Positions 21,650 through 33,690 of a DNA stretch of 64,000 nt are shown here, one piece after another. The notes under the pieces are model-generated. The model made no database searches, was not told where the DNA came from, and saw nothing but the letters and a program-made list of their open reading frames with translations. The DNA comes from Merluccius polli. Lineage: Eukaryota > Chordata > Actinopteri > Gadiformes > Merlucciidae. The first letter of the stretch is position 1. The number at the start of each line of letters is the position of its first letter. Both the position numbers and the translations under genes were made by a program. Location of the stretch: contig JAOPHQ010002559.1 of NCBI GenBank assembly GCA_030340625.1, positions 327,001 through 391,000 of the forward strand, given 5' to 3'.

Positions 21650-22830
21650 TATAGCTGTCAATTATGTATACTTTATTTGGATATATACTCTTATTATTAA
21701 GGTCACACATAGGCCGGACAGTCACACCATATGACATTTTTGATGTTCAGATCAAAATTCTAAGTAGAGATCTTAATACACAAACAACAACTTTGGTATG
21801 ATTGTACTATATCCCATCAGAGGAACAACATTTTTATATATTAAAAAAAGAAAAATCAATTTATATTAGTATGTGACACCATGGACACTTAGAATTCTAT
21901 GGTTCATCATCCACCCACTTCCAAATATTGGGAACTAATGGCAGCAGCGCCGCATAGGAGCTGTGTTTTCACTGTGGTTTTCGAAAGTAAGTTAAACGGC
22001 AGCACTTTTCACGTTTACTTATCACATTTTAATTCAGTTAGCAATATATTATACAGCATCTTGGCCATTTTGTTTTAGCTAACAGAGACACGGATAGGTT
22101 ACAGGGAGCAGATCAATATCGTCAATATGGTTTGTTATGTTGATTATGCAATGTTGTGAATCCGTACAGACAAATGCCTCTAAATGTGTGTTTGAGTGGG
22201 AAAGGGTAGCCTATTTGTTACGTAGACATTGGAGATTACGATTTTGTTGTTGGTTAGTGGTGAAATGGAGGATGTCATGACAATGTGATGATTTCGATAC
22301 TGGATCACGTCGATGTATCTTAGAAGAATAAGAGGACTGGGTGGGCTATAATCTGTCAAATACAACCCTCATGAATGAAATCAAGTCATTTTGAGGTAGA
22401 AACAACCTTTCTGTCACATGGTAGGAGCTGCAATCACTTTTTGGCGGGTGATTGCAGCTGGCTGTGCTAGTCACTAGTCTCCTAAGGTGGGGGGGGGCGA
22501 TAAAGCCCGCCAAGCCCGGTTGGTCTTCCTCCAAAATGTCTCTGATAGTAGCTCCAAGATAACCCCACGGGTGGGCTCGTCTCACAGATAATGCCAACAA
22601 ACAACGTTATATGGTCATATTCCAAAATATTGTGTTCCGAGGCGTATCGTTTTTCCTCCTTGTTAGTATTTGACCTTAACAATCATGTCTAAATGGAAGT
22701 AATAGGCAATTTCTATACTGACACACCTTGTAAAAGTGTGTTCACGCATACAGTGGGCTACTGCCGTGAAATCTAGTGGAACAGACTTGGCAGAAGTTTT
22801 CATTACTGTATAATGATCTGAAATAGTGAA
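21650..22830. other. no gene seen
   Basis: Apart from one 17-bp dyad motif copy at 21720-21736, AT-rich sequence and a poly-G patch near 22490, I see no gene or complete element. Confidence 0.5.
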
Positions 22831-22859
22831 ATAATAATCGTTGTGTTTTCATTACCTTA

Positions 22860-23518
22860 AAATGAGCCGTTTATATCTAGATGGGGAGCGGGTCGCCTTC
22901 CACGGAGGCCGCCATGTTGCACCGTCATGTTTCTACAGTAGCCCAGAACGGACAAGCGGCTGTAGAGAAATAAAGACTTCCCCGTTGCATATTGTTGTTG
23001 AGACTAAAATAGGTTTGTTCGCCAATGTTTAGTAGCTGGCCCGGGTGGGCGGAGTTACGCCGCGTTCAATATGTTTTACAATAATGTCCGCCCGCCAGGG
23101 ACGTCCCGACATCAACACTGAAAATGACATTTATAGCAGCATAGCGCTACTGTGGTGGTGTATTAAGATAATCTCAATAGCAGTTTATTTGGTTTTAAAG
23201 TGTTTGTTATTTTAAATTAAAGATATTGGATATTCAACAGATATTCTCGCTCTGAAGTAGCAATGTGACATGGTGAACTAAAGACGTGATCACCAGTATG
23301 AGTCCCGTGTGTCTAGCGGTGTCTACCTGCCCAGGAGACGGTCGGCCAGCAGCACTCCTCTCTTAGAGCCATCGTTTGGTCAATATTTCTACACAATAGG
23401 CAAATTACAAAGTACCCTGCTCCAAACAATAGCCTAACTAAAGTGCAATTAAACCGGATACGAGACGTTTCCAGTTTAATTTAACGTTACACAATTTTCA
23501 GAATATATATAACATTAA
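22860..23518. repeat. dispersed repeat, copy 1 (interrupted by Harbinger)
   Basis: Shares AACTGAAAATGACATTTATA-like, AGATATTGGATATTCAACAG and CACCAGTATGAGTCCCG-type blocks with 24184-24470 and with 54140-54290. Right part continues after the Harbinger insertion (24114-24180). Function unknown. Confidence 0.65.
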
Positions 23519-24113
23519 GGGCGTGTTCACACCTGGCGTTTTTTGTGATAGGGAAAAGTTGAGCCGACCGCTTTTTCAACAAAAAAAAAGCTGGCAGCGC
23601 CTTTTGTCCTAAAAGCGCAGAGAGCGTTTTTTTCTATCGCCTAGCAACGAACCCACTCTAGTCTAGACCCCGACGTTACTCGCCTACTACGTATCTACAA
23701 AATGGCAGATCGGGAGGATCAACCCGATCTGCTTCCATATGGACTCTTTGTGGTGTTGTGGTAGAGCCTATTAGACATGTCGTACATCTCGACATGTTCC
23801 GTAATTAAAACTATCAATCGCTCCACCGGCACTTTCCCGAGTGATTTGTCCGCCATTGTTTCTTGTTTTGACAGTTGGGAGTTTCCTTCGTGACGAAGTG
23901 TCAATGTTCCGCTTGTGATTGGTTAGTTGTCAAAAAAGCGCCCGACAGCGCCTTTTTTTTCTGACAGTTGAACTTTTTTCAACTTTTTTTTACGCTCGGT
24001 GCGGGAGAAAAAATCGCCGAGAGAGGCGTTTTCCAAAAGCGCTCTGCTACATAGGAATACAATGTAGAAAGAGCGCTGGCAGAAAAAAAAAACCGCCAGG
24101 TGTGAACACGCCC
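23519..24113. mobile_element. non-autonomous PIF/Harbinger element, 595 bp
   Basis: Terminal inverted repeats GGGCGTGTTCACACCTGGCG (23519-23538) and its complement ending at 24113, with TAA on both sides (23516-23518 and 24114-24116), the TWA-type duplication of Harbinger. The nearby paralogous repeat copy retains a single uninterrupted TAA at the matching position. A minus-strand remnant at about 23719-23860 (ERLIVLITEHVEMYDMSNRL) resembles the MADF/Myb-like protein that Harbinger elements encode, so it is an internal-deletion derivative. Confidence 0.85.
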
Positions 24114-24183
24114 TAACACGTCTGTTTAGAAGTGTAACCTGCTAGCTCTACAACAGTACATTGTAGTGTATCCACCTTCTAAA

Positions 24184-24470
24184 CTGAAAATGACATTTAT
24201 AGCAGCATACTGTGGTGGAAATTGTTTCATCTGAAATTGTTTTTATTTTAGTTAGAAAGATATTGGATATTCAACAGATATTCACGCTCCAAATAACAGT
24301 GATCTGACGCGGGAAACTAAAGACGATCACAGCTATGAGTGATTACAAAATTAAACCGATATGTCTCACGTTATCAAAATGTTCAGAATGGATATAACAT
24401 TAAAATGGCTGTTTAGAAGTGTAACTTGTTAGCTCTACAACAGTAAAAAGCAGGTAAAACACTGTGTGGC
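24184..24470. repeat. dispersed repeat, copy 2 (empty site)
   Basis: Aligns with 23118-23518 plus 24114-24150, without the Harbinger insertion: around 24400 it reads GGATATAACATTAAAATGGC where copy 1 has the element after ATATAACATTAA. Confidence 0.75.
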
Positions 24471-24529
24471 CAGTGGAGCTCCAGTGTGAATGTAACACAC
24501 ATACTGTATACAGGTGACTTTCCATATTT

Positions 24530-24930
24530 ACATTTAGGGCATTTTGCAGACACTTTTGTCCAAAGCGACTTACAGTACATTTGTCCGAAGAAAGTGCAAC
24601 AGTAAATCGCTATCGGTACAGCAAGGAAGTTTCAAGCATGCCCAATTGCTAAGTTAACCCATTGCTAGTATACAACAGAGATAAGTACTAAGATACCATG
24701 TGCAAAATACTAATGTAAGTGCCAGTACATACAAACATACAATAAGTGCTAAGTTTTATTTGTTTGTTTTTTAATTAATAGGAGGGGGACGGGTAGAGGA
24801 AGGAGGCTAAGCAGAGTCCAGGTGAACTCTGAACAGGTGGGTCTTTTGCGGAAGCAGGTGAGAGACTCTGCAGTCCTGGCATCGGCAGAGAGCTCCTTCC
24901 ACCATTGTGGCGCCAAAACAGAGAAGAGTT
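24530..24930 (+). repeat. common teleost interspersed repeat
   Basis: Contains 'catttagggcattttgcagaca' and 'tccaaagcgacttacagtac', a sequence very common in fish genomes, followed by related sequence to about 24930. No coding capacity. Confidence 0.6.
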
Positions 24931-25489
24931 ATGCCACCATAGCTTCTCCTACGTCATTGGAAAGGGGGGGGGGGTTATTCAGTTTGTTGTAATTTGCAAC
25001 CTCACCGCTAGATGCCACTAAATTTTACACAGTGTACCTTTAAGAAGGGATTTATGTGACACTTCTGAATGATGACATAATCGGATGACATTGTTGGACC
25101 TGTGGTGGACATCGGAGCGCAGATCGTGTGTTTGGTCTATAGTAGGCTATTGTTGACACGCTCTGTGATGGTTTGCAGCAGAAAACCATGTCACTGACCA
25201 ACAATCTGTTGTTCTTTTTGCTCAATTTATGTAGCAATGTATTGAGATTACATAGCCTACCTACATACAAGTGGGATGCTGAATTAATGCATTAAAGTGA
25301 ATATTTTATTTTATTAATGTAAACTTATACATGATGACTGGTAATGCATTGAAGAGAAGTTTCGTGGGGTGGGCAGCACTAGCTGTCGAACGTGCGTGTA
25401 CTATAACGGACTCTGACGGAGAAACTGACGCTATTTTGCAAAAAGTATCAAAACTCGAAAGGTTCGAAACATTTACATTTATCAATTCG

Positions 25490-28400
25490 AAGGAACCGGT
25501 ACTGTGAAAAGAGTTGGTCCGCCCATCACCACATCACAGCTAAACACTATAAAGTGCTACATAATAAACCAATGGCTTGCATTAACATCTTTAGGAATGA
25601 TCGTAAATATGGAAAAGGTGGGGGGGTTATGTGTTACGTAAAGGACACAATTAGATGTAATGTAATCAAAGACATGGCATGTGAACTAGAATGTCTGGGT
25701 TTAAATATTGTACTCTCGCCAGAAATGTCAGTAACCCTAATTGTACTCTACCGTCCGCCCTCATCAAATGTCAGTTTTTATGAACAATTTAGAGAAATGT
25801 TGCGACAGTGTGACTTCAATAGAGAGGTGATTGTAATAGGAGATATGAATGTGAATTGGGAAGATAAGTCTGCAAGAAAACTGAAACAAGTAACTGACAG
25901 TTTTAATTTAACACAAGTAATTAGCGGAGCAACCAGAATTACCAATTCTTCTAGTACACAGATTGACCTAATTTTTAGCAATAAGCCTGAAAGAATAATC
26001 AAATCTTATAACTTTATAACTGGACTCTCTGATCATAATCTGATACTAATGACTAGAAAAGTAAATGGAAAGAAAGGCCCTGTTTCTGCACAGACCATGG
26101 ACTATATGAAGATACCAAAGAATAAAAAGGAAGATTTTAAAAATGAAGTGCAGAAGATAAAATGGGATGAATTAATGAAATCAGATAATCTGGACTTTAC
26201 TAGCCAGTATTTTGTGGATAAACTGCATAAACTTATTAAAGAATTTTCACAAATGTCTAGAAATAAAAACAATAGGGCTTCCCTCCCGTGGATGAATAAA
26301 AGTATACTTCAAATGATGAAAGAACGAGATCAGATCCTAAAAGCATCACTGAAGTCTAAATTGGCAACTGACGGGCTTAAATTTACATCAATAAGGAATA
26401 AGGTGACAAAAGAACTTAGAAAAGCCAAGGCAAATTACTTCCTTGAGATAATAGTAAATAATAAGGGAAACTCTAAAATGACATGGCAGCAAATAAAGAA
26501 ACTATCTGGACAAAACAATGCTAGAAAACAGATCGAACTGAGGATTAATGACACACTAACAAATGAGGCAATGGATATAGCTGATGCATTCAATCATTAT
26601 TTTGTAGATTCGGTAGCTACTATTGCCAATAGTTTTTCCTTGCACTAGCAATATGACATCAAGGAACTAATACCAGGATCCATTTTTAATTTTGAAAGAG
26701 TCTGTGAAGCGCAAGTATTAAAAGTGATTGATTCACTCAAACCTAAATCTTCAAAAGATGTTTATGAAATAAACTCTGCTATGATCAGGGAGTGTGCAGG
26801 TTCATTGATTAAACCAATTACGCATATTGTAAATATCTCTTTGACTCAGGGTCGAGGGAGCTTCCCCCAATATTGGAAGCCTGCAGTTGTTGTTCCTATC
26901 TTTAAGAATGATGACCCGCAGTTAGTTTCAAATTATAGACCAATAAGTATTCTCCCTGTTATGTCCAAAGTCATAGAAAAGATAGCGGCGGACCAACTAA
27001 TTCTTCATCTAAATTCTAGCCAACTCCTACATCTGATGCAACATGGATTTAGGGCACACCACTCAACAGAAACGGCAACTGTTTATTTTATTGAAAGAGT
27101 TAAGTCTTTAATAGACAGAGGGGGTGTGGTTGGGGCGATATTTCTGGATTTACGAAAAGCGTTTGATACAGTTAATCATAATAATCTTCAGTCAATATTT
27201 GTTCAGTTTAATTTTTCTCAGTATACATCTAACTGGTTTAAATCATACCTTACTAACCGCTCTCAATGTGTTAAAATACAAAATACAAGATCCTCCTTTA
27301 AAGATTTGGTAACAGGGGTACCCCAAGGTTCAATTTTAGGCCCAATTCTTTTTAGTCTTTATATAAATGACCTTCCATCTGTGTGCCAAGGCAGTGAGAT
27401 CCTTATGTATGCAGATGATACTGTCATTTTTATTAAAGGTAAAAATCATTCTGAGGTTGCAGTACAGCTGACAAAAGTTATGATTGATGTTTCAAATTGG
27501 TTGAATAATTGTCATTTACAACTTAACACTTCTAAAACTGTTGCCATGTTCTTTGCTAAAACAAACAAATCTTATACAGAACCTGATGTTTACATTTCAG
27601 GGCAGAGAATTAAAATTGTAAAGGAATTTAAATATTTAGGCATTATTTTGGACAGTAACCTGGCTTTCAAGCAACATGTTAAAAAAGTGAGTAGGATCAC
27701 AAACTTTGCACTTAAAAATTTTAGGCATCTTAGAAATCATATGTCAACAGAGGCTGCAAAAATGTACATGTTCTCGCTAATTTTGTCACATATTAACTAC
27801 TGTCTACCAACATGGGCCACTGCAAACTCCATGACATTAAAACCGATAGTATCTTTGTATAAACAAGCTGTCAAGATTTTAGATAAAAAACCAAGATCTT
27901 TTCATCACTGTTCAATACTTAGAAAATATAGGCTTCTAAGTTGGGACAATCTTATTAGGTTTAAAAATTGTTGTCTTGTATACAAAATCCGATACAGCTT
28001 AGCTCCACCACCGCTCTGCAGCCTCCTGCAATTTAGATCCACTGCAACCAGTGCTACTAGAGGGGCTGCTAGAGGTGATTGTGTAGTGCCCTACAAGAAA
28101 TCAACTTTTGGTCAGTCAGTTTTTACGTATAAAGCAGCTGGTGAGTGGAATACAATCCCACTAAACATAAGAGAGTCCAGTTCTTTTAGCTCATTCAAGT
28201 ACAAATTAAAGAAGTGGCTGATAGACAACCAAGTCTGTCAGCACTAGTGTATGTGATTAGATGAATATGACTGTTGGAGTGTGCATGTATGTGTGTGTGG
28301 GCGCCTGTGTATCTCTGGTGTGTGTGTGTGGGGGGGGGGATAGAGTGTGTGTACTTCTGGTGTTTGTGTGTGTGTGTGTATCTTGTGGATGTGAGTGCTG

Positions 28401-28665
28401 GGTTTGGGTGGGTTGTAGACAGATGTTTAACACATCTGTTTTTTTATATATATACTGTAATTGTTTTGTTTTTACTGTAATTTATTCTTTTAATTAATAG
28501 GTAATTTTGCCATGCTCCTTCTGGCAGGGGGACAACCAATGGAAACTAGCCTTTTGGCTATAATTGGGTGCATTTACATTTGCTCTGTAAAATGTCAATG
28601 AATGTACATTGTCCCTCTACAACAAATAAAGTTAATAATAATAATAATAATAATAATAGCGAAAC
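25490..28665 (+). mobile_element. 5'-truncated LINE, Jockey-superfamily type (Rex1/L2/CR1-like)
   Basis: Endonuclease and RT in a single frame, 3' untranslated region of about 400 bp including a GT-rich stretch, and an AATAAA-AATAATAAT tail ending near 28660. The 5' end falls inside the endonuclease, near the SETW-like motif (KSWSAH at about 25510), as usual for 5' truncation on insertion. Clade naming is tentative. Confidence 0.85.
25554..28247 (+). pseudogene. LINE ORF2 (endonuclease-RT) with one amber codon
   Basis: About 897 codons stay in one frame with a single TAG at 26646-26648. The first part (to 26645) is an apurinic-type endonuclease: IVLYRPPS, VIVIGDMNVNWE, ITNSSSTQIDLIF and GLSDHNLIL are the conserved blocks, and the N-terminal catalytic region is missing. 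The second part is the reverse transcriptase with VSNYRPISILPVMSK, HGFRAHHSTETA, AIFLDLRKAFDTVNH, GVPQGSILGPILFSLYINDL and MYADDTVIF as the catalytic YADD block, then a C-terminal domain with YCLPTWATA. Codon 25554 is GTG and is not a true start. The protein would be inactive through truncation as well as the amber. Confidence 0.88.
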
Positions 28666-31600
28666 CATTAAACGAACTGATGACTCGAGACAAGGCGTTC
28701 TTTTAGTGTCAAACCTCTATCCGATACACCGCACAACCACCAGGAGTGACTTTTATTCATTATGATTTGTTCACACTCAATAACAGAGATGGCACTCCTG
28801 AACATGACGGTCTGCGTCACGGTTCTACATAGTCAGTCAGGTTACAATGGTCTGTGTCACATAAACAGAAATTAACACTACAAACACAACATCATAACTT
28901 TACTAAAAAAAACCTTAACATAAACCGATAACAACCCCCATTATCCTTTGCACTACACCCAAACATAGTACCGAGGCCCACCCCTGTGGGTCGCTACAAG
29001 ACATTTAGCATTTATTCTCCTTGTGCTATGTAAAATGTATTTACCACTTGTAGGTTTCATTTTAAGTCCTTTTAACAGTATTTAAAAAATAAATATGACG
29101 TATGACTTGCCTGTCGGCAGGAGTCTACTCCTTTTTGCTTTTTATAAGAACTCAAACTCCCACTACGCCTCAGTTCTCGGCATTGGATATCACATTAGGT
29201 TGTGGGTTGTGGATGGAAAATTACAACGTGACTGTTTAAACGTGACTGTTTCCAAGAAACATCCTGGATTAACTCACTGACACTATCACCATCAGTCAAG
29301 CTGCCACACAGCTACATGCCTCCAATACCCTTAATAGTCCCATCGTTTTTGGAAGACATATTAACAACTCCAACTGTATATCCATGCTCTGTCTATGCAC
29401 AGCTGGAATGCACTTGGAGATCAAGTGGTCTATGTGCTCTCATATGAAACACAACTCTTTGGAACCATTCACAAAAAAAACATGGCAAAGCATATGGGAT
29501 TCCTCTCAAAAGGGAGGGATGTGTTGTGTAAGAGCTTGGCCATTAGTAGCCACATTTTCCTTTTCAATGCGCCATATTTCCTTCCAAAGCTAGATCCATT
29601 TAGATACATTCCCAAGCATCCACAGCCACTTCCTGACTATAGGGATAAAGGAAAGCCTTTTTACAAGGTTCAATGTAAACAGTAGAGTTCTGAATGATCC
29701 ACTTCCATAACTTGAATCATCTATGCTGATCTCTTATCTAGACAGGAAAGTTGCACTGCAAATGTTTCTATCTCCAATTACAGCAGATCATTTAGGTGAC
29801 TACTCATGCATGTAAGTGAGTACGTAGCCCTGTGCTGTGCAAGTAAAAACATTTTTTGGGTACCCTTTAGATTCAAATGTACATTTAGAAAGCAATGAGT
29901 GCTCTTCAAATCTGCACCGGCCGTTCTTCAAAACCAAAGCCGGCCAGAAATGTAAGCATTCTGAACGAACAGGCGCAATCATCCCGTTCAAGAAGGAGCC
30001 ACACACATTAAGTGGCCAATGCATTAGTGATGAGGTAACATAGGCGGTAGGCAAGTCATTAAGTCACATGCGTTGTTCAACTGAGGATTAATTGCACTAC
30101 AGTCCACTCTCAAATGCTTTCCAGTCTCAACAGTTCGAGGCAAAGCAAAACCATTAATGTCCCCTTTGCGGCAAATATATGAGTCCCACCAGGGAGGTTA
30201 TAGAGCACAGGATTTGAAGCCACTGAGACCCATTCAAGCAGCTTGGCCACTGGAAAATCCCCTGCACATGGAGTGTACAAATAATATGGAAGAATAGTGT
30301 CTATGTCATCAGCTAAAAAGAAAGAAATAGAAAATACATAGACCAAACTGGACCTGGGTCTCTCTTCAGTTCTGTCACACACATCACAAACAATTTGATG
30401 ATATAAAAGTCAGACCTCATTCAACTACATTATATTTACGTTTAGTAGAGTTAACATGGCCGCTTGGACGATATTATAGTCAAATATAGATTGCAACACA
30501 ATTAAACCAAAACTAAGCTGGGCTCTGTCAGGCACGGGTTGGTCTAAGCTTGTGCTTTGGTGTGGAAGGTATGATATATATGTTGGTGTTGCTCTCTTCT
30601 TTGTGTGTTTGTGTTTCTGTCACATCATGCCACTAAGATTAGACATGAGTGGCTTCCAGCTTCTATCTGGAAATAAATTATATAAAAAGGTGACTGTGCT
30701 CATGCTGGTGTAAAAAACAAAACAAAAGAGAAAAGGGTGGTGAAAAGAAAAGCACCAGCACCTTATTCCATGGAACCGATTGGGCCACAGAATGGAAACT
30801 ATAGCAACCAATCATGTCCCCTCGGCAGTCGCCATATGAGAAGCTTCAATCAGTAGTGATCAATGCATCAGCCATGTCACGGCACTTAAAGACCTTCCTT
30901 TGTCCCAACCTCCTCGCTTTTAACTCCTCACCATATATGTTGCGACCTCAGGAGAAGCTGAGGACCAAACATGGGGGACAGTGGCAGTGTGAGTGGATCT
31001 GTGTAGAGTAGAGTAGACTGGTCATGTGAATTTGATTTTCTTCTTCGTTGACCATACTTATCGAGGCAGGTCAGAGTGTCTTGAGCAAATCTAATCTGGT
31101 TGAGACGGAGTCGTTTAATTGAGTTCTGATTTTCAATTTCCTGCAATAGGTGCTAAAGGTGATAATAATAAGCTAATGAGAGATCTAATAAGAGCTTGGG
31201 CTTCATATGGGCACGTGTGTGTCTTCAAATTGATCTTGCCCATGTCATTTATTAGTGCAATGTATTTCCAATTAAGATGATAGATTGAATGAGATCAATA
31301 TGGTGATATTGACCAAAGGATCTTGCAGAACAATTATACAACCATATCATCTGAAAACAATAACTAGCTTCTTAAAGCATTCCAGGGCCTTTCTGCCCCC
31401 TGCCAATACCCCCCCCCCTTCATAATGCTAAGATATAATGGAAATATTTCCATTTGCTCATGGGCCTTTTTTAAAACGGTTTTATCTCTATCATGAATAC
31501 AGTCAACAAACAACAATAGCTGTTTCTATGATAAAAGATTAAACACATGTCCAAAAATGTCCAGATGGCGGTTTTCAATACTGAAAATCAGTAGTTAAGT

Positions 31601-33658
31601 CGAAAGGCTGTGTTTGTCTTTGGTTTGTTTAAATGAACCCAGATGTCTTCACGGACCCATTGGTTCGCTTGTCTTTTTCCTGCAGCATTTTAGAGTCCTT
31701 CCTGTTTACCTGAGACCTCTCAAGTCGTCACGGACAAAATAAGCTTTCCATGTCTGTCTGGGTGAATTTTTATATGCGCGTACATGTGCAAATGTTTGCA
31801 CATGCCTCTCTCTCTCTCTCTCCTCTTTGTGTGCATATGTGTGCATTATGCTTCGTGTGTATTCAGGTGAGTGAATGTATTTTTTAAAGCTACATAAAAG
31901 TAGCAGAGAGAATGTCTGCTTTGTTTATTCTCTCGTTAATGTGGCAGCAAGCTCAGCGTGTATTGCTTCCCATCAGCAGAGGATACATATACACATTGTC
32001 ATTGTTTTTATCTCCCCTTCTCTTTAATTTCTAACTCTCTACTCTAAGATTCTCCTGATAGACTTACCACGGGATTGGCTTGAAACAGAAATACTGACCA
32101 ATTGATTTCTCAATCAACAACCAACAACAACAAGAACCCAAGAATATATCACCTTTTCTTTCGAAGGCTATTTCTGGCTCCTCTTTGACATGAGTTGCAG
32201 TACATGAGCAACATTAAAGCGAAGGCCCTGTTACATGGTGCACGGCTTTGCACTCATTAGAAGCACTGGCTGTCAGTGAATGTCTAGGTCCACTGCCTCC
32301 TCCAGTCTAATTGGTATCCAGGAAGACAAAGTGCATTGAGGTTCACATGGAGCTGGAGTGTGGACATAATTGCTGATGTCCATGCTTTACTCGCCACATG
32401 CATCGGTGTGAGGTCAGATGATCGCACACATTCCAAGCCACCATCTTGTGCCTTTTCTCCATTATAATAACAATAACTGGTTTGGCTTGGTTTGCCAAGA
32501 AGTACCAAGATGGTGGCTTGGAAAACCTATTTTGTAGAACTTCAGATCAGAGAATTGAAACCCTCCTATTCTTTCAGCTGTGCTTTTATCAATGCCGTGT
32601 AAAGTGTATATGGTAGAAGTCAGGACTACAAGAAGTCCCCAGCAAATTCTTGGAGAGGCTTCAAGGAGGGCCTCTTCATCATATCCTGCTGGGACATCCT
32701 GCATCATGTGAGCATATGACTGACCCCCGCCATCACGCGCACCTTTCTCACTACCACGCACACAAAAACCCCTGCATAGCTTGCCAGACGGCCCAACAGT
32801 CCAACAGGAAAAAACACATTGAGGACAAGTAAGCTGGATCCTGTGACCCATTTTTAACTGTTTCTATTTTTTTTTCCCTTAAAGCGCTTGTGTCTCAAAG
32901 TCAGCGTGGCCTGTTACAGTATTCCCCTGCACATCGTGTTCTTGGATTTAAATAACAATGCTAGGTTAAAATGTATGGCGTGTTTTCCGGTTCTTACAAA
33001 GAGATTTCACATTTTCACTTCACATTGAAGCAGGCATAGTCCATGGCTGCAAGTTTGCTACATTATTAAAATCTCCATACTAAAAATAGGTCAAAATTAA
33101 AGAATAATGCAGGGGAGGAGGACTGTCACTGTCTGAGCCAGTGCTGCACAATCTGGGGCCATCTCAGGTCTAGTAGGAAGAAGCAGAGAGCCAGACATAC
33201 ATCATTACTCAATTACAGTATTGTATTACAGTACCTAATTTATCCAGGGAGTGCTGGCTATAAGCATTCAAGCTCTGTTCCAACATTTCTCTCCCTCAAA
33301 AGGCACACAGTGGAAGATGTGCACTCCCCCCTAGTATTACTTTCTCAAGCTGGGACACAATTAAGCTAGTAATCTGACAACACAACACACTTCCCTCACA
33401 CAATGACTTCTAAATTATAATTTATTTATGTCAGCAATAAAAAAGGTGGCTAATTGCAATATGCATTTAGCCACCATTTTTATTCAGATAAGCTGCCCTG
33501 GTGTGTGGTTGTGGGGGATATTGGTGTGGAAGCAGGAGCAGCAGGAGGATAGAACTGTGTGAGAGAGAAGTACGCACTTCCTCTACCACAATCCTGTCCA
33601 CTAATAAAGCTTCAGCTTCAACGGGTGGGAGAAGGACCTCAACGCTGCCTCCCTCCCT

Positions 33659-33690
<32 letters not shown>

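Larger units (their letters stand above)
16152..21736. promoter_or_regulatory. family of 17-bp dyad motifs TGTCACACCATATGACA
   Basis: Copies or close variants occur at 16152-16168, 16172-16188, 20075-20090, 20096-20111, 20122-20138, 20355-20371 and 21720-21736; a partial copy is near 15897. The outer five bases (TGTCA/TGACA) are palindromic. Copies lie on both sides of the decayed gene at 17336-19954, and three form a cluster at 20075-20138 just upstream of its N-terminal exon. They may be binding sites for its product or subterminal repeats of a transposon; this is inference. Confidence 0.6.

Noticed and set aside
28666..31200. Hidden host exons, for example in the frames at 29095-29685 and 30110-30382
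   Set aside because: No recognisable domain and no paired splice sites consistent with a conserved protein.
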